Source of the DNA: Cristatella mucedo
Taxonomy: Eukaryota > Bryozoa > Phylactolaemata > Cristatellidae
DNA: 64,000 nt
Assembly: GCA_009760855.2 (NCBI GenBank)
Contig: WPIO01000014.1
Coordinates: forward strand, 2,717,501-2,781,500
Direction: 5' to 3'
Position numbers and translations under genes: made by a program. This document shows, piece by piece, positions 23,005-32,489 of this stretch. Each line of letters starts with the position of its first letter. Positions within the stretch are counted from its first letter, which is position 1. Under the pieces are notes generated by a model. The model had not been told where the DNA came from and did no database searches. It saw only the letters and a program-made list of their open reading frames with translations.

Positions 23005-23115
23005 TAATCCGGCGTCGTTTGTTCATACAGCATTGTCAGATCTACTATGGGTTCAGTGCTCGTAGCAGCCTGTTCAACATTGTCGTCGGCGTATGTTTAT
23101 ACTTATATTAACGTT
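23005..23115 (+). repeat. Inverted-arm element, left arm
   Basis: This arm matches the reverse complement of 23305-23415: GGCGT(C/T)GTTTGTTCATACAGC, then CTATGGGT..TGTGCTC-like and CTGTTCAA blocks in order. The spacer (23116-23304) is AT-rich with several CCTAAA and CTGAATCC words. Confidence 0.6.
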
Positions 23116-23304
23116 ATAGTTATCTTTTCCATTTAGAGTTTCTAATACCTAAATTCTGAATCCCAAGACCTAAACTCAACCCAAAGAATCGAAACTAACC
23201 AGTTAACCATAAGCCGTAATTGTCAAAACATACCATCCCTAAATTCTAGACCAAATATCCTGAATCCAGAGCTTAAAAGATAACTAAAATGTGTTTGTTT
23301 AACG

Positions 23305-23415
23305 TAAATGCCAACGCACGATGACGAACATATTGAACAGCATGTTATGAGCACAGCACCCATAGCAGTTCTCTAATGGCTGTATGAACAAACAACGCCG
23401 TAGTAGCTGTGCTAA
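23305..23415 (-). repeat. Inverted-arm element, right arm
   Basis: Reverse-complement partner of 23005-23115. Together the arms and spacer form a block of about 410 bases that could be a foldback element or two opposed copies of one repeat. Confidence 0.6.
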
Positions 23416-23577
23416 TAAGGATGTGGGTCCGTGATCAGTTATGCCACAAGCTCGCTCGAGTATTTCATATCCCCACAGCCCTATGAAATGGGGAGCACTC
23501 AAATGAGTAGTGGTAGTAACTATGCCATGATTTGCATGCTATACAAGATACAGACGCTGTGGGTGAGGCAATAGGCT

Positions 23578-25338
23578 AATAGTAATAATGCACTTGATAA
23601 AGCACCCCTCTTAGAGAACTCAATCTCTTTCTAGGCGCTTTACATTTGCTGCAAAGGGAAATGCAATGAAATAGTGAGTAATATGCTTGATAAACAAGCA
23701 AAATGAATAACATGGTTAGGGGTGACATACACAGGGTCAGCATGCAAATGTGGTTAGTGGCAGCATGCACAGTGTCAGCACGCATAAGCACACGAAGGAC
23801 GAATCACAGGGACCCACTAAATGCTGTCATAAATAGGTGTGTTTTTAAATTTTTCAAGTCAGGGGATGTCGTGACGCAAGTCGGTAGTGAGTTCCACGCT
23901 TTGGGAGCATACGAACTAAATGCACGGTCTCCAAAGGATTTGAGGTTTGTACGGGTATTTGTAGACTGTTGGATTCCAAAAAGCGGGTGGTATAATGCTT
24001 GGCCTGATGGGGGAGTATATCTGGGAGATAGGCTGGAGCCAAAGAATGAAGTGACCTAAAAGTGAGCGACAAAACCTTGAAGTCAATCCGTTGCTTGACA
24101 GGTAGCCAGTGCAGGTCGGCGAGAAGTAGAGTAATGTGGCAACGGCGACGCTCACGACAGACAAGCCTAGCTGCGGAGTTTTGCACCAGCTGCAATCGCC
24201 TGATCGCACATGAAGGAAGGCCCGCGAGCAGTGAGTTGCAGAAGTCGAGACGGGATGTCACGAATGCGTGGACCAACTTAGATGTGGTACCCTTATCAAG
24301 CCCTAAACAAGCCCGAATTATAGCAATGTTATGAAGCTGAAAACAGGCAGATTTGACTGTGAGCTGATATGGTCGTCTAACGAGAGGTTGCTTCGGAATA
24401 TGACACCTAGATTTCGAGCTGATTCAACTGGAGATATGCTGGCAGAGCCAATTTTGAGCGTCAGCTTTTCCAATTTGTGAATCACACTGGGTTTGCCCAT
24501 AACTAGTAAGTTGGTTTTATCATCGTTTAGTTTTAGAAAATTTGCTGCCATCCATGTGCGGATGGCATCAATACATGCAGCAAGTGAGTTGAGAGAATTT
24601 GAGGTGCTCGAAGGGTGGGAGGGATCAAAGCAAAGGTACAACTGAGTGTCATCCACATAGAAGTGAAAGCCTAGATTGTGCTTGGAAATCACATCAGCAA
24701 GAGGGAGAGTATTAACGGTGTACAAAATTCGACCTAGCACGGAGCCCTGAGGTACCCCATATTTTAGAGGTACCTCGGATGATCTTGGTCCATTCACGTC
24801 AATACTCTGGAGTCTCCAACTGTGATAGGACCTGAACCACTGCAGAGCAGTGCCAGTGATGCCCAGGCGAGATGAGAGGCGCTCTAGAAGAACTTTGTGA
24901 TCGATAGTATCCAAAGCTGCCGAAAGATCAAGCAAAACAAGCAGAGACACTTTACCCTTGTCTGCATTCCTAAGTAGGTCGTTGTATACCCAAAGCAATG
25001 CTGACTCTGTGGAATGATTAGCTCTTAAGCCAGACTGGAACTTACTAGCAAGGTGTGAGGTTTCGACATATGAGTTAAGCTGGTCCGCCACGACCCGTTC
25101 CAGTATCTTTGATAGGAATGGTAGATAGAAGAATGGGCGGTAGTTGCTTAGATTCTCTTGGTCCAGTGTCACTTTCTTGAGAAGTTGCCTGACTACAGCT
25201 TTTTTGAAAGGTGCTGGGACATGACCTGAGGCTAATGACATATTCATGATGTTAGTTATGCATGGCAGCAGCAGGTCAATGCAACGTAGGAGCAGGACAG
25301 TGGGAATAGGGTCCAGAGGACTTGTTGCCTTCTCTGAT
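23578..25338 (-). mobile_element. L2-like LINE, copy B (longest RT)
   Basis: A 3' portion of the local LINE of about 1.76 kb. The minus-strand ORF 24318-25247 (309 aa) holds RT blocks in order: NLSNYRPFFYLPFLSKILER, DLSAALDTIDHK, YGVPQGSVLG, the catalytic-box variant YVDDTQLY, and LKLNDDKTNLLV. After a frame break, 23854-24276 continues with LDFCNSLLAGL and [16 protein letters not shown]. These are typical of the L2/CR1 group of non-LTR retrotransposons. The 3' tail is at 23578-23640. It is 5'-truncated near 25338. Confidence 0.88.
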
Positions 25339-25344
25339 TATATA

Positions 25345-25402
25345 ATTCATTTATATAGCGGCCCAAGAGAACTTAATCTGTATTCAGGCGCTTCACATAT
25401 TG
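25345..25402 (-). mobile_element. SINE tail fragment
   Basis: GCGGCCCAAGAGAACTTAAT and AGGCGCTTCACATAT match the minus-strand tails of the SINEs. The tRNA head is missing. It directly abuts the truncated 5' end of LINE copy B. Confidence 0.55.
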
Positions 25403-27844
25403 AGAACGCTGTTTGGCTAATAGGTGCATTCAAGAATTCGCATACTATTTAGCTTGCCCTAGCAGCTCACTACAGCCTCCTACTCGTTTCTAATATTCTG
25501 GAGGTTTCCTGTTCACATAATATCCTCGGCTTTAGGCCTGATTCATATAGCCCCGTTTCATCTAGCAGTTGCTGCTGCTGTCTTACTTGTGCAATTACTA
25601 AAATTGGAGGAAATGTGACCTCCGTTTTGAAACTCGGGAGGCCGCAACACAAGCCGCGAAAGTTTACACTTGTGAGACATAGTAGGATTCTGACAAGACA
25701 GGTATAGTTGCTGGGGAGAGTCTTCGTCTCCAGGTGGTTCACAAAAGGGTACATTACACCGGAACTGAATCCTATATCAATAGGTCTTAAGTCCGACTTG
25801 AGTTTCCGTACCGGAAGCCAAAAAGCAGTCGCGAACTTTCATTAGGGAACGGTGTCGCTTAAATACAGTTATGGTAATGTAAACACACAGATGTAGAGCA
25901 ATGCGATGAGAGTAATTCATTGCACACTAGTGTTAGCCAGCATTATAAATAAATACAAGGAACTATGTCAGCTACATGTATAGGACAAGACTTAGCATTG
26001 TTGCCACGCCGCTTGTCCCCGATTGAGATAAGACAAGTATTCCGTCGCTGCTTAGCGGATGGTAGCAGCTGTCTTCCGATCTTGCCGTGCTGCCAGTTCG
26101 CAGCTTCACTTGCGATCGCTTGATATGCCTTAGTTGTCATTTTGTAGTTTCGACAGTGGCAAGTGCCAATCACTCTGCGAGCGGTTAGTTTCCACACACG
26201 AGTGTGCAACCCTACTCAGCTCCAAGAGCAGTGTTATTTATTCTAGGGCGACCATAGACACGAGACAGCTAATCGCATGACGTGAACTATCTTGATAGTC
26301 AGCCAAAAAGTTATGGGGATATGCCTTAAAGGACTATACCGAGTGGAAAGCCTTGTTTGAAATTAATATGTGCTTATGCTTTGGAGGAGCCATATTGAGT
26401 CTCGTTTGTACTACTGAAATCAGCCAGATTGTGACTGAAATTCATTATTCGTGGTTTCGTAACTGTGAATGCTAAGAAGCGATTATGCAAAAATCCATAG
26501 TCAAGGCAGCATAGAAAAGCTAAAGCTATGTACCAGGCAATAGTTGTGTCTTGGCAGTTGTGGCTGGTAGTCCTTGCCTTCACCACTCCTATCTTTTGAT
26601 TGAAGGGCTCACTGACTAACTAGCAACGTTGACTGCAATGTCGTGGATAAAAGATCTGTAAGTGATAGACAGGATGTTACGCAAAGCGTTTTGCTGGGTC
26701 TCAGCACAGCCAAGGAAAATAGCTATTCTACAAAAACTTATAGAATACGGGATACCAGATTTTATTCAAAATTAATCACACAGTAAAAGTTCAACAATGC
26801 TGTTTCCCACGATGCGTATAAAAAGATACTACGTCTGGATGTTATAGATACTTTAAATTGTGCTGATCTTGAGTCTGTTTAATCTAACGTTGGTTTAGGT
26901 TGATCATCCAGGGAGTTGGGTGTGAGCAAGGATTTTGGTATTTATCTTCTCAGTTGAAGACTGTGCACAGTTAGAGAATCAATTAATTAATTTGGTCCAG
27001 CTAGCCTGATTATTGTTAATTGTGAAGTGGTGTGACAAAATGGAGTCCCAAAGCAAGTTCAACATAGGATTTACTTGCTAGCATCATTCTTCATTTTAAC
27101 ACGCACTCCTTCAGGTTTGTCCAATGGACCCAGGAATTTTAAAAACTGAAGCCGTGGTCGGCTGACGAAGCGTCGTGGATCAAAAAGAAAGTATGCGAGT
27201 CAACCATGAAAAACTTCTAGTTAGGGAGGATACGGTGTTGCTACAATTTCTTTCTTTTTACTTAGGCTTATATTTCTAATTTTCAGGGATACCGTCGCTA
27301 AAATAAACATTTCCATTACTTTTAGTCTGCCTATAATAAGGCCGACTTGCTCAGGCCTAGCCATTTTATCACAGTGAGCACAGAACTCAGGGGCGTTCAA
27401 AGTTAGTTAAGCTTAGTTTAGAGTACCAAAAATGCGCCACGAGTTTGAGCGCTCAGAAAAAAGACTCAATACTCGATCTAACCACGCCAAACATACAGTA
27501 CATCTTTCCGGTTCGATTGTCTAGACTTAGGAGGCCGCCGCCGCTCGTCTATATCGTGAGGGTAAAGTTCAAGGCCTGACGTAAGGAGAGCTTTTTGATT
27601 ATCTCGTCGGTACTAAATTTGGGCTGAATCCGCTTCACATCCAGAGAGCCTACACCCAGCGGCCTCACCTGGACCTGCAGAGCAGCACTGTGGCACTCAA
27701 GAAACCTAGGTTATCGTTAGAGCCCCAGACCACTGCTGATTGGCTGGATGTCACGAGTCATTAGGCCAATTTAACTCTCCCAGGCCATACCAGCTATGGT
27801 TGGTCAGAGCATGTTTCTGAACAGAAGCCGTTCGTACAGCAATT
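25403..27844. other. Intergenic, no gene recognised
   Basis: About 2.4 kb without a conserved ORF or clear repeat. Short open frames on the minus strand (25470-25754, 25943-26209, 26374-26586) have no recognisable domain. GC content rises from about 27530 on. Confidence 0.45.
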
Positions 27845-27955
27845 ACGGCGTCGTTGGTTTGTACAGTAATGTCAGGTTCTCTGCGAGCACACTGGTTTAA
27901 GCAGACTGTTCAGCACGTCGGGAGCCTATGTTTATATTAATTTCAAATAAACATG
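27845..27955 (+). repeat. Third copy of the inverted-arm repeat
   Basis: ACGGCGTCGTTGGTTTGTAC followed by GTAATGTCAG, CTGTTCA and CCTATGTTTATATTAA is collinear with 23005-23115 in the same orientation, without a nearby inverted partner. Confidence 0.55.
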
Positions 27956-28082
27956 CCGTGCTTCTCTCTGCTCCACGCGTAGCAAAATAAACTAGCAGTA
28001 TTGGTCATCGGCTGGCGTTCTCTGCTGTGCTCGAACAAAACTACAAGCTATTCTCGGGCTGGAGTCTCTGGCGGCTTTTGAG

Positions 28083-28304
28083 ATGTCTTGCGAAGCATTC
28101 GAAAGCTTCGATGGCTTCGGAGACTTCTTTGGCTGGCTGCTGAGTTTCGAGATGGATATCAAGCCAAGTCGCTACGAACCGAATAAGTGGCACTTGTGTT
28201 TTCTCCTTGCGATGCAAGACGGGGCCTGCACGTTTGCCTCGAGTCTTCCGGAGGCAGTGCAAGACGACTACGTCTTCCCACGTGAGGTCCTAGCTAGGCA
28301 TTAA
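28083..28304 (+). pseudogene. Gag-like fragment of an LTR retroelement
   Basis: The 73-codon open frame reads DFFGWLLSFEMDIKPSRYEP, KWHLCFLLAMQDGACTFAS and LPEAVQDDYVFPREVLARH. The spacing of W..xFE, K..L.LAM..A..F and LPE....Y..LRE resembles gag capsid segments of Ty3-type elements. No protease, RT or integrase lies beside it. It could instead be an unrelated small ORF. Confidence 0.4.
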
Positions 28305-28619
28305 CCTAGCGGGCCGGTAAAGCGCGGCAGCTGCACGCTGATTGATTAAAAGCTGGTCGGACTGAGGGCGCCGACAGGATCTGCCGGAAGCGGCAGCAGC
28401 AATAGCCGACGGTGTGCCGGGCAATGAAGGCTTTCTAGGCTGCCGCCGTGTGGCAGGAGGCGACTGGGCTCCAGGCGAAAAAATTGATCTTCTCCCACCA
28501 GCTTTGCTTGTAATTGCAACAGAAAATCACAGATTGCTGTTTTGTCTCGGGCAATTGCCGTCGATTGCCATGGATTGTCCAAGGTTGAACGCGAAAAAGT
28601 GTGGTTTGATTATATGCAG

Positions 28620-28905
28620 GCCGGCACCGCTCCTTTCCTAAGCAGCTGTTGGGAGTGTCATCGAGAGGTGCATGGGCATAGCTGTGTCCACGCCTCATTA
28701 GAGGTGTGGACACAGGCCGGTAACCCGCTAGTGAACAGATGTGGATTCACCATTGGGGTCGGCCAATGCACAGCCCTAGTCGAATCGAGGAGAGAAGAGT
28801 CGAGTGGAAGAAGGGGGCGAAGGGAGCCGTGCGTCCCTCGGCTCCGTGTGTCGTACAACAAACCATGGTTGTCGATCATCGGCTGGCTCTCCAAGTGTGC
28901 GAACC
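28620..28905. mobile_element. GC-rich insertion within a satellite unit
   Basis: The interval between the first two cores is about 470 bases, near one period plus 297, and satellite-like sequence resumes around 28906. The inserted block is GC-rich, begins and repeats CAGGCCGG-type words at 28617 and 28713, and contains a strong hairpin. Its class is unknown. Confidence 0.4.
28682..28715. repeat. 15-bp hairpin
   Basis: CTGTGTCCACGCCTC (28682-28696) pairs with GAGGTGTGGACACAG (28701-28715) around ATTA with a single mismatch. Confidence 0.8.
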
Positions 28906-29431
28906 GAAAGACACAAAGGGCAGAATGTGCGCCCACAGTGAGCATTATGTGGGAGGATAATTACAAATTCAAACAGCCAATTTCCAACAAATTTGAACCA
29001 GATTGCTGCCGAGACCGGGCTATTGCCGTACATTGCCCTCGATTGGGCCTTTGTCGATTGTATAAAAGGATGTGGCTGCACTTTTAATGCAGTATAGTGC
29101 AATACGCAAGAAAATTTGGAGCTTCCCTCACCAATTGTCGGTCCATTTGTAACTGTCCGTTATGGATTGGCGTATTTCCCCGAGCCATTACCGTTGATTG
29201 CTGTGCATTGCCCTCGATTGAACGCGCGCAATAGATGAAAATTATGCGCGCACATAGGTACGCATTACGTGGAATAAGAGTTGCAGTTTATTGCAGCCAA
29301 TCTTGTCAAATTTCCACGAATTTCGCTATCGGCATTACCATTGCTGTTGATTGACATGCACTGCTGACAGTTAACAAACAAAGCACCTTGAAAATTCCAC
29401 GGTTTTACTTTGGACGCAGCGGAGTGTTATA

Positions 29432-30125
29432 TGTAATGATGTAACTGGGTTCTAGGGTTCAGAGGCTCATTCCCGCCAAACCCCGCCATACTCCGGCCAC
29501 GCTGCCGCTCGCCATGCCGCCGAGCTAGGGTAAGACGAGCGGCCGTCAGGTTAAACCTCTTTATAATAACGCATGCGCCAACAACAACAAGGGGAACTAA
29601 ACAAGTCTACAGGGAGGGTCCTATACATAGTACACTACGGGGGCGCAAGACGACGCAGCAAGCGCGAACAAACGTGTTAGTTGGGGTCAGTCGGCTTCTG
29701 CAGTCCTGTCGTTGTACCGACTCCGAATCCAACAGTACGAGCGTACGCCGTCCAAAACCCGGCTGGCTGAATAACTGCAGGCTAGTCCGTCGACGACTAC
29801 CACAGTCGTAAGCTTCCACCGAAAGACGCCAACACACGGGGGGGTCACGAACACGCTACACGGGGAACGCGGAACATACAAGTCAACAACGAGCGAGCTA
29901 TCCAGCTCCGCTCGGGCCTTGGGTACTCGTTTCCTTGCGTGCGTGGCAGCATCGCCGGAGCACGCCTGCACGAATCCAGGTGCATAACTCGGCGAGAACG
30001 GGAGCCTCCAACACCACGACTTACTTGGCCAACTTCCCGTAACCAAGAGCCCCGGTGACCTCTCGTCACCACACATCCGGCAATACATAGGTCCGACCCC
30101 GGCCTAGCCGGTGACCCTAATTACA
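29432..30125. mobile_element. Solo LTR-like insertion in the satellite
   Basis: This 694-base block starts TGTAATGATG and ends CCCTAATTACA, giving inverted ends TGTAAT/ATTACA as in many Ty3-type LTRs. It lacks the satellite motif, is GC-rich, and has a TATA-like CTTTATAATAA at about 29559. Removing it leaves roughly one satellite period between flanking cores (about 202 bases). I see no target-site duplication, so ends may be off or decayed. Confidence 0.45.
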
Positions 30126-32159
30126 GCCGCCAGGTCTCAGCCAACCGAACCCAGCCTGGGTACAATGACAATTGAGGCTTCCGTGCTGCCAATTTCTCTT
30201 CAATTTGCCGGAACTTTGGGTATTGGCCCAGGACATTGCGGTCGATTGCCGTTGATTGCTCGCGATTGTACGTTCGCGATTGGTTGAAAGGACTTGATTG
30301 CACTTTCAACACATGGGCTGTGACAGGTAAGATATATTTGATCTTTGCCCACCCAGTCACTTTTCAGTGATTTGCAATGGACCATAATGTATTGCCGTAT
30401 TTGCTCGTGCCATTGCCGTCGATTGCCATGTATTGGTCAAGATTATATGGTCAGAGCTGGTTAAAAGGGTTGGAAGTATGTGCTCGAGCAGTGAGATATT
30501 ACGTGGAATGAGAGTTGGAGCTTGGAGCAACCAATATCTCGTCGATTTGCCACGGATTTCGGTATTGATGCCTGCCATTGCTGTCGATTGCGTGTATTGT
30601 TGAAAATTAACGTACGAAATAGCTTGAAAGTCCTACAATTTCACTTTTAGCACAAAGAAATGTGAATTGGGATGACAATCGGCACATCGTGCAGTCAATT
30701 CAGTGTCGCCTTACCACGGATTGTGGTGGATTGCTGCTTCGAGCCGAGCCGTCGCCTTAGATTGCCACGAATTGCATGACATTGTACGAGCGCAATTGCT
30801 TGAAATGATGTGGTTAAATTTAACCAGTGTGATTTGTAACATGCATTCAAAATTGGAGCATTGCGAAACTGATTTCAGGTCATTTTGCATCAGATTGCTG
30901 TAAATTGAGGTTTTGGTCCGGACCATTGCAGTTAACTGCAGTGCATGGCTGCCGAATGATCGTGGCGATTGTAGTGAATTTGTGGGATTGCACAATAACA
31001 AAAAATTAGAGCAACTTGCAAACACTATTAGAGCTTAAAGTGTACGTATTCTGGTCGTTTTGCGGCGGGTTGCGGTACAGTGACGTACTGGCCCGGCAGT
31101 TGCAGTCGGTTGCAGTGCATTGCTGCGGAATGGCTGAGGCAATTACAGTGAAGTTATGCGAGTACACAATAAACGAAGAGTGGAGCAGTGTGCAATCATA
31201 ATTAGAGCTTCTAGTGTACGCGTTCTGGTCGCTGTGTGGCGGATTGCAGCGGATTTCGGAGGATTGAGGTGGATTTCGGTATGGGACCGGGTCGTTGCAG
31301 TCGACTGCAATTCATCGTATGACAACGCGTGTGCATAATGGAGCGAAACTTTGTGGGTGCACTTTGAACTGAGTCTTGTCCTATATGCAATGTCAATTAG
31401 AGCTTCGCGATGGCAATTTGAGGATGATTTGCAGTAGAACAGAAAGGATTGCGGTAGTTTTCCAGGTCGTTTCAGGCGATTGTTGCCCATTGCCGCAATG
31501 CGAGGTTGCACAATTCTTTTTATTTTGCGTGGTTGTGCACACAGCACGGTGCAATTTAATATGCAATAAAAACTGGAGCTCTTCGCAATGCATTTTGATT
31601 TTTTATGCAGTGGAATTGGTGGATTGCGGTATTGGCCCGGGCTACTGCAGTCGATTGCAGCGCATTGTATAAGAACGGCCGCGCCTATGCAAGTGAAATT
31701 TTTTAAATACAATATTCGCAGAGTGTGCTGTCGTATGCAATAAAAAGGTGCTTTTCCATCAGGATTTTTTTCGTTGCGTGGTGGAATGCAGTGGATTGTG
31801 GTATTGGCCTGGGCCACTGCAATTTTTATTTTAGTGGACTTCGTGACAACGCTGTGAGGAGTTGCGAAATTTTCTGGGTACATTGTACCTGTAGCGTAGT
31901 TTGATATTCCAAACTTCTTGCAGCTTTTCGCAGCTGATTTATGGTGGATTTGATGAGAACTAGATTGGATTGCGGTACAGGCGTCCGGCGTCAAAGCTCA
32001 TTTGCTTAAGTGTGCGTACGCGCAGCGACGTGAAATTTGGTGGACAGATAAATTATAACGTGTAGTACAATATCAGCGCAAGATGTGAGCTCGGCAACGC
32101 TTACGTCTGGTCGTTGTAAGCCTAATTAGAGTGGATTGCGCTGGACTGCAGCAATCGTT

Positions 32160-32275
32160 GAATCCTAGCAGCAGAAGCAGAGCTGCAGCAGCAGCGGCAT
32201 CAGCGATATCGGCATCTGCAGCAGCGGCGGAGGCGGCAACAGCAGCAGCAGCAGAAAGTGCGGCAGCGGCGGCTT
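32160..32275. repeat. Imperfect CAG/CGG trinucleotide tract
   Basis: GCAGCAGCAGCGG and related triplets run for about 115 bases and create an alanine-rich plus-strand frame (32131-32463). It ends about 100 bases before a decayed SLC13 exon 6, and the intact gene has CGG/CAG tracts between exons 5 and 6. Confidence 0.75.
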
Positions 32276-32371
32276 TGTGTAGGCAGGTTGCGGCAATCAG
32301 TGGCCGCTACCTTGATGCAGCTAAATTCCATCCTAGACCGGAGTGTACGAACTGTGATCTGTCATTTGCAG

Positions 32372-32480
32372 GTTCAATGATGTGGTTTTGGTCTTGCATG
32401 GGGCACTGCTCGTCGGCGGCTTCTAGATGTCAAGAGACCCCCGGTATTACTAGAGGACGGTAGCAGATCTTCAATCAAGC
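32372..32480 (+). pseudogene. Decayed SLC13 exon 6
   Basis: The acceptor CATTTGCAG is retained, then the frame reads FNDVVLVLHGALLVGGF, a TAG, MSRDP and another TAG. The intact gene's exon 6 reads FNEVVVVIMVVFLVALWL then SRDPG. Past a small indel GGTAGCAGATCTTCAATCAA lines up with GGTGGCAGCAACTTTTCAAG, and a donor-like GTAAGC follows at 32481. It is 109 bases against 105 in the intact exon. In-frame stops show it is not functional. Confidence 0.72.
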
Positions 32481-32489
32481 GTAAGCTTG

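Larger units (their letters stand above)
28480..32160. repeat. Degenerate satellite array, period about 173 bp
   Basis: A core near GGGCCATTGCAGTCGATTGC recurs at about 28545, 29015, 29181, 29332, 30228, 30405, 30571, 30738, 30917, 31091, 31286, 31462, 31636, 31808 and 31982. From 30228 on, steps are 166-195 bases. Each unit also carries, in order, a GAACGCGCG-like stretch, TGCACTTT, GCAATAAAAAxTTGGAGCT and GGATTTCGGTATTGG. Two larger gaps fit insertions at about 28620-28905 and 29432-30125. Units differ a lot, so the array is old. Confidence 0.75.

Noticed and set aside
23150-23280. Degenerate telomere-like repeat
   Set aside because: CCTAAA words recur, but spacing is irregular and no run of an animal telomere unit (TTAGGG) is present.
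31143-31994. 283-codon minus-strand ORF as a gene
   Set aside because: It lies wholly in the degenerate satellite array, repeats with the array period, and matches no family I know. It is kept only as a finding.
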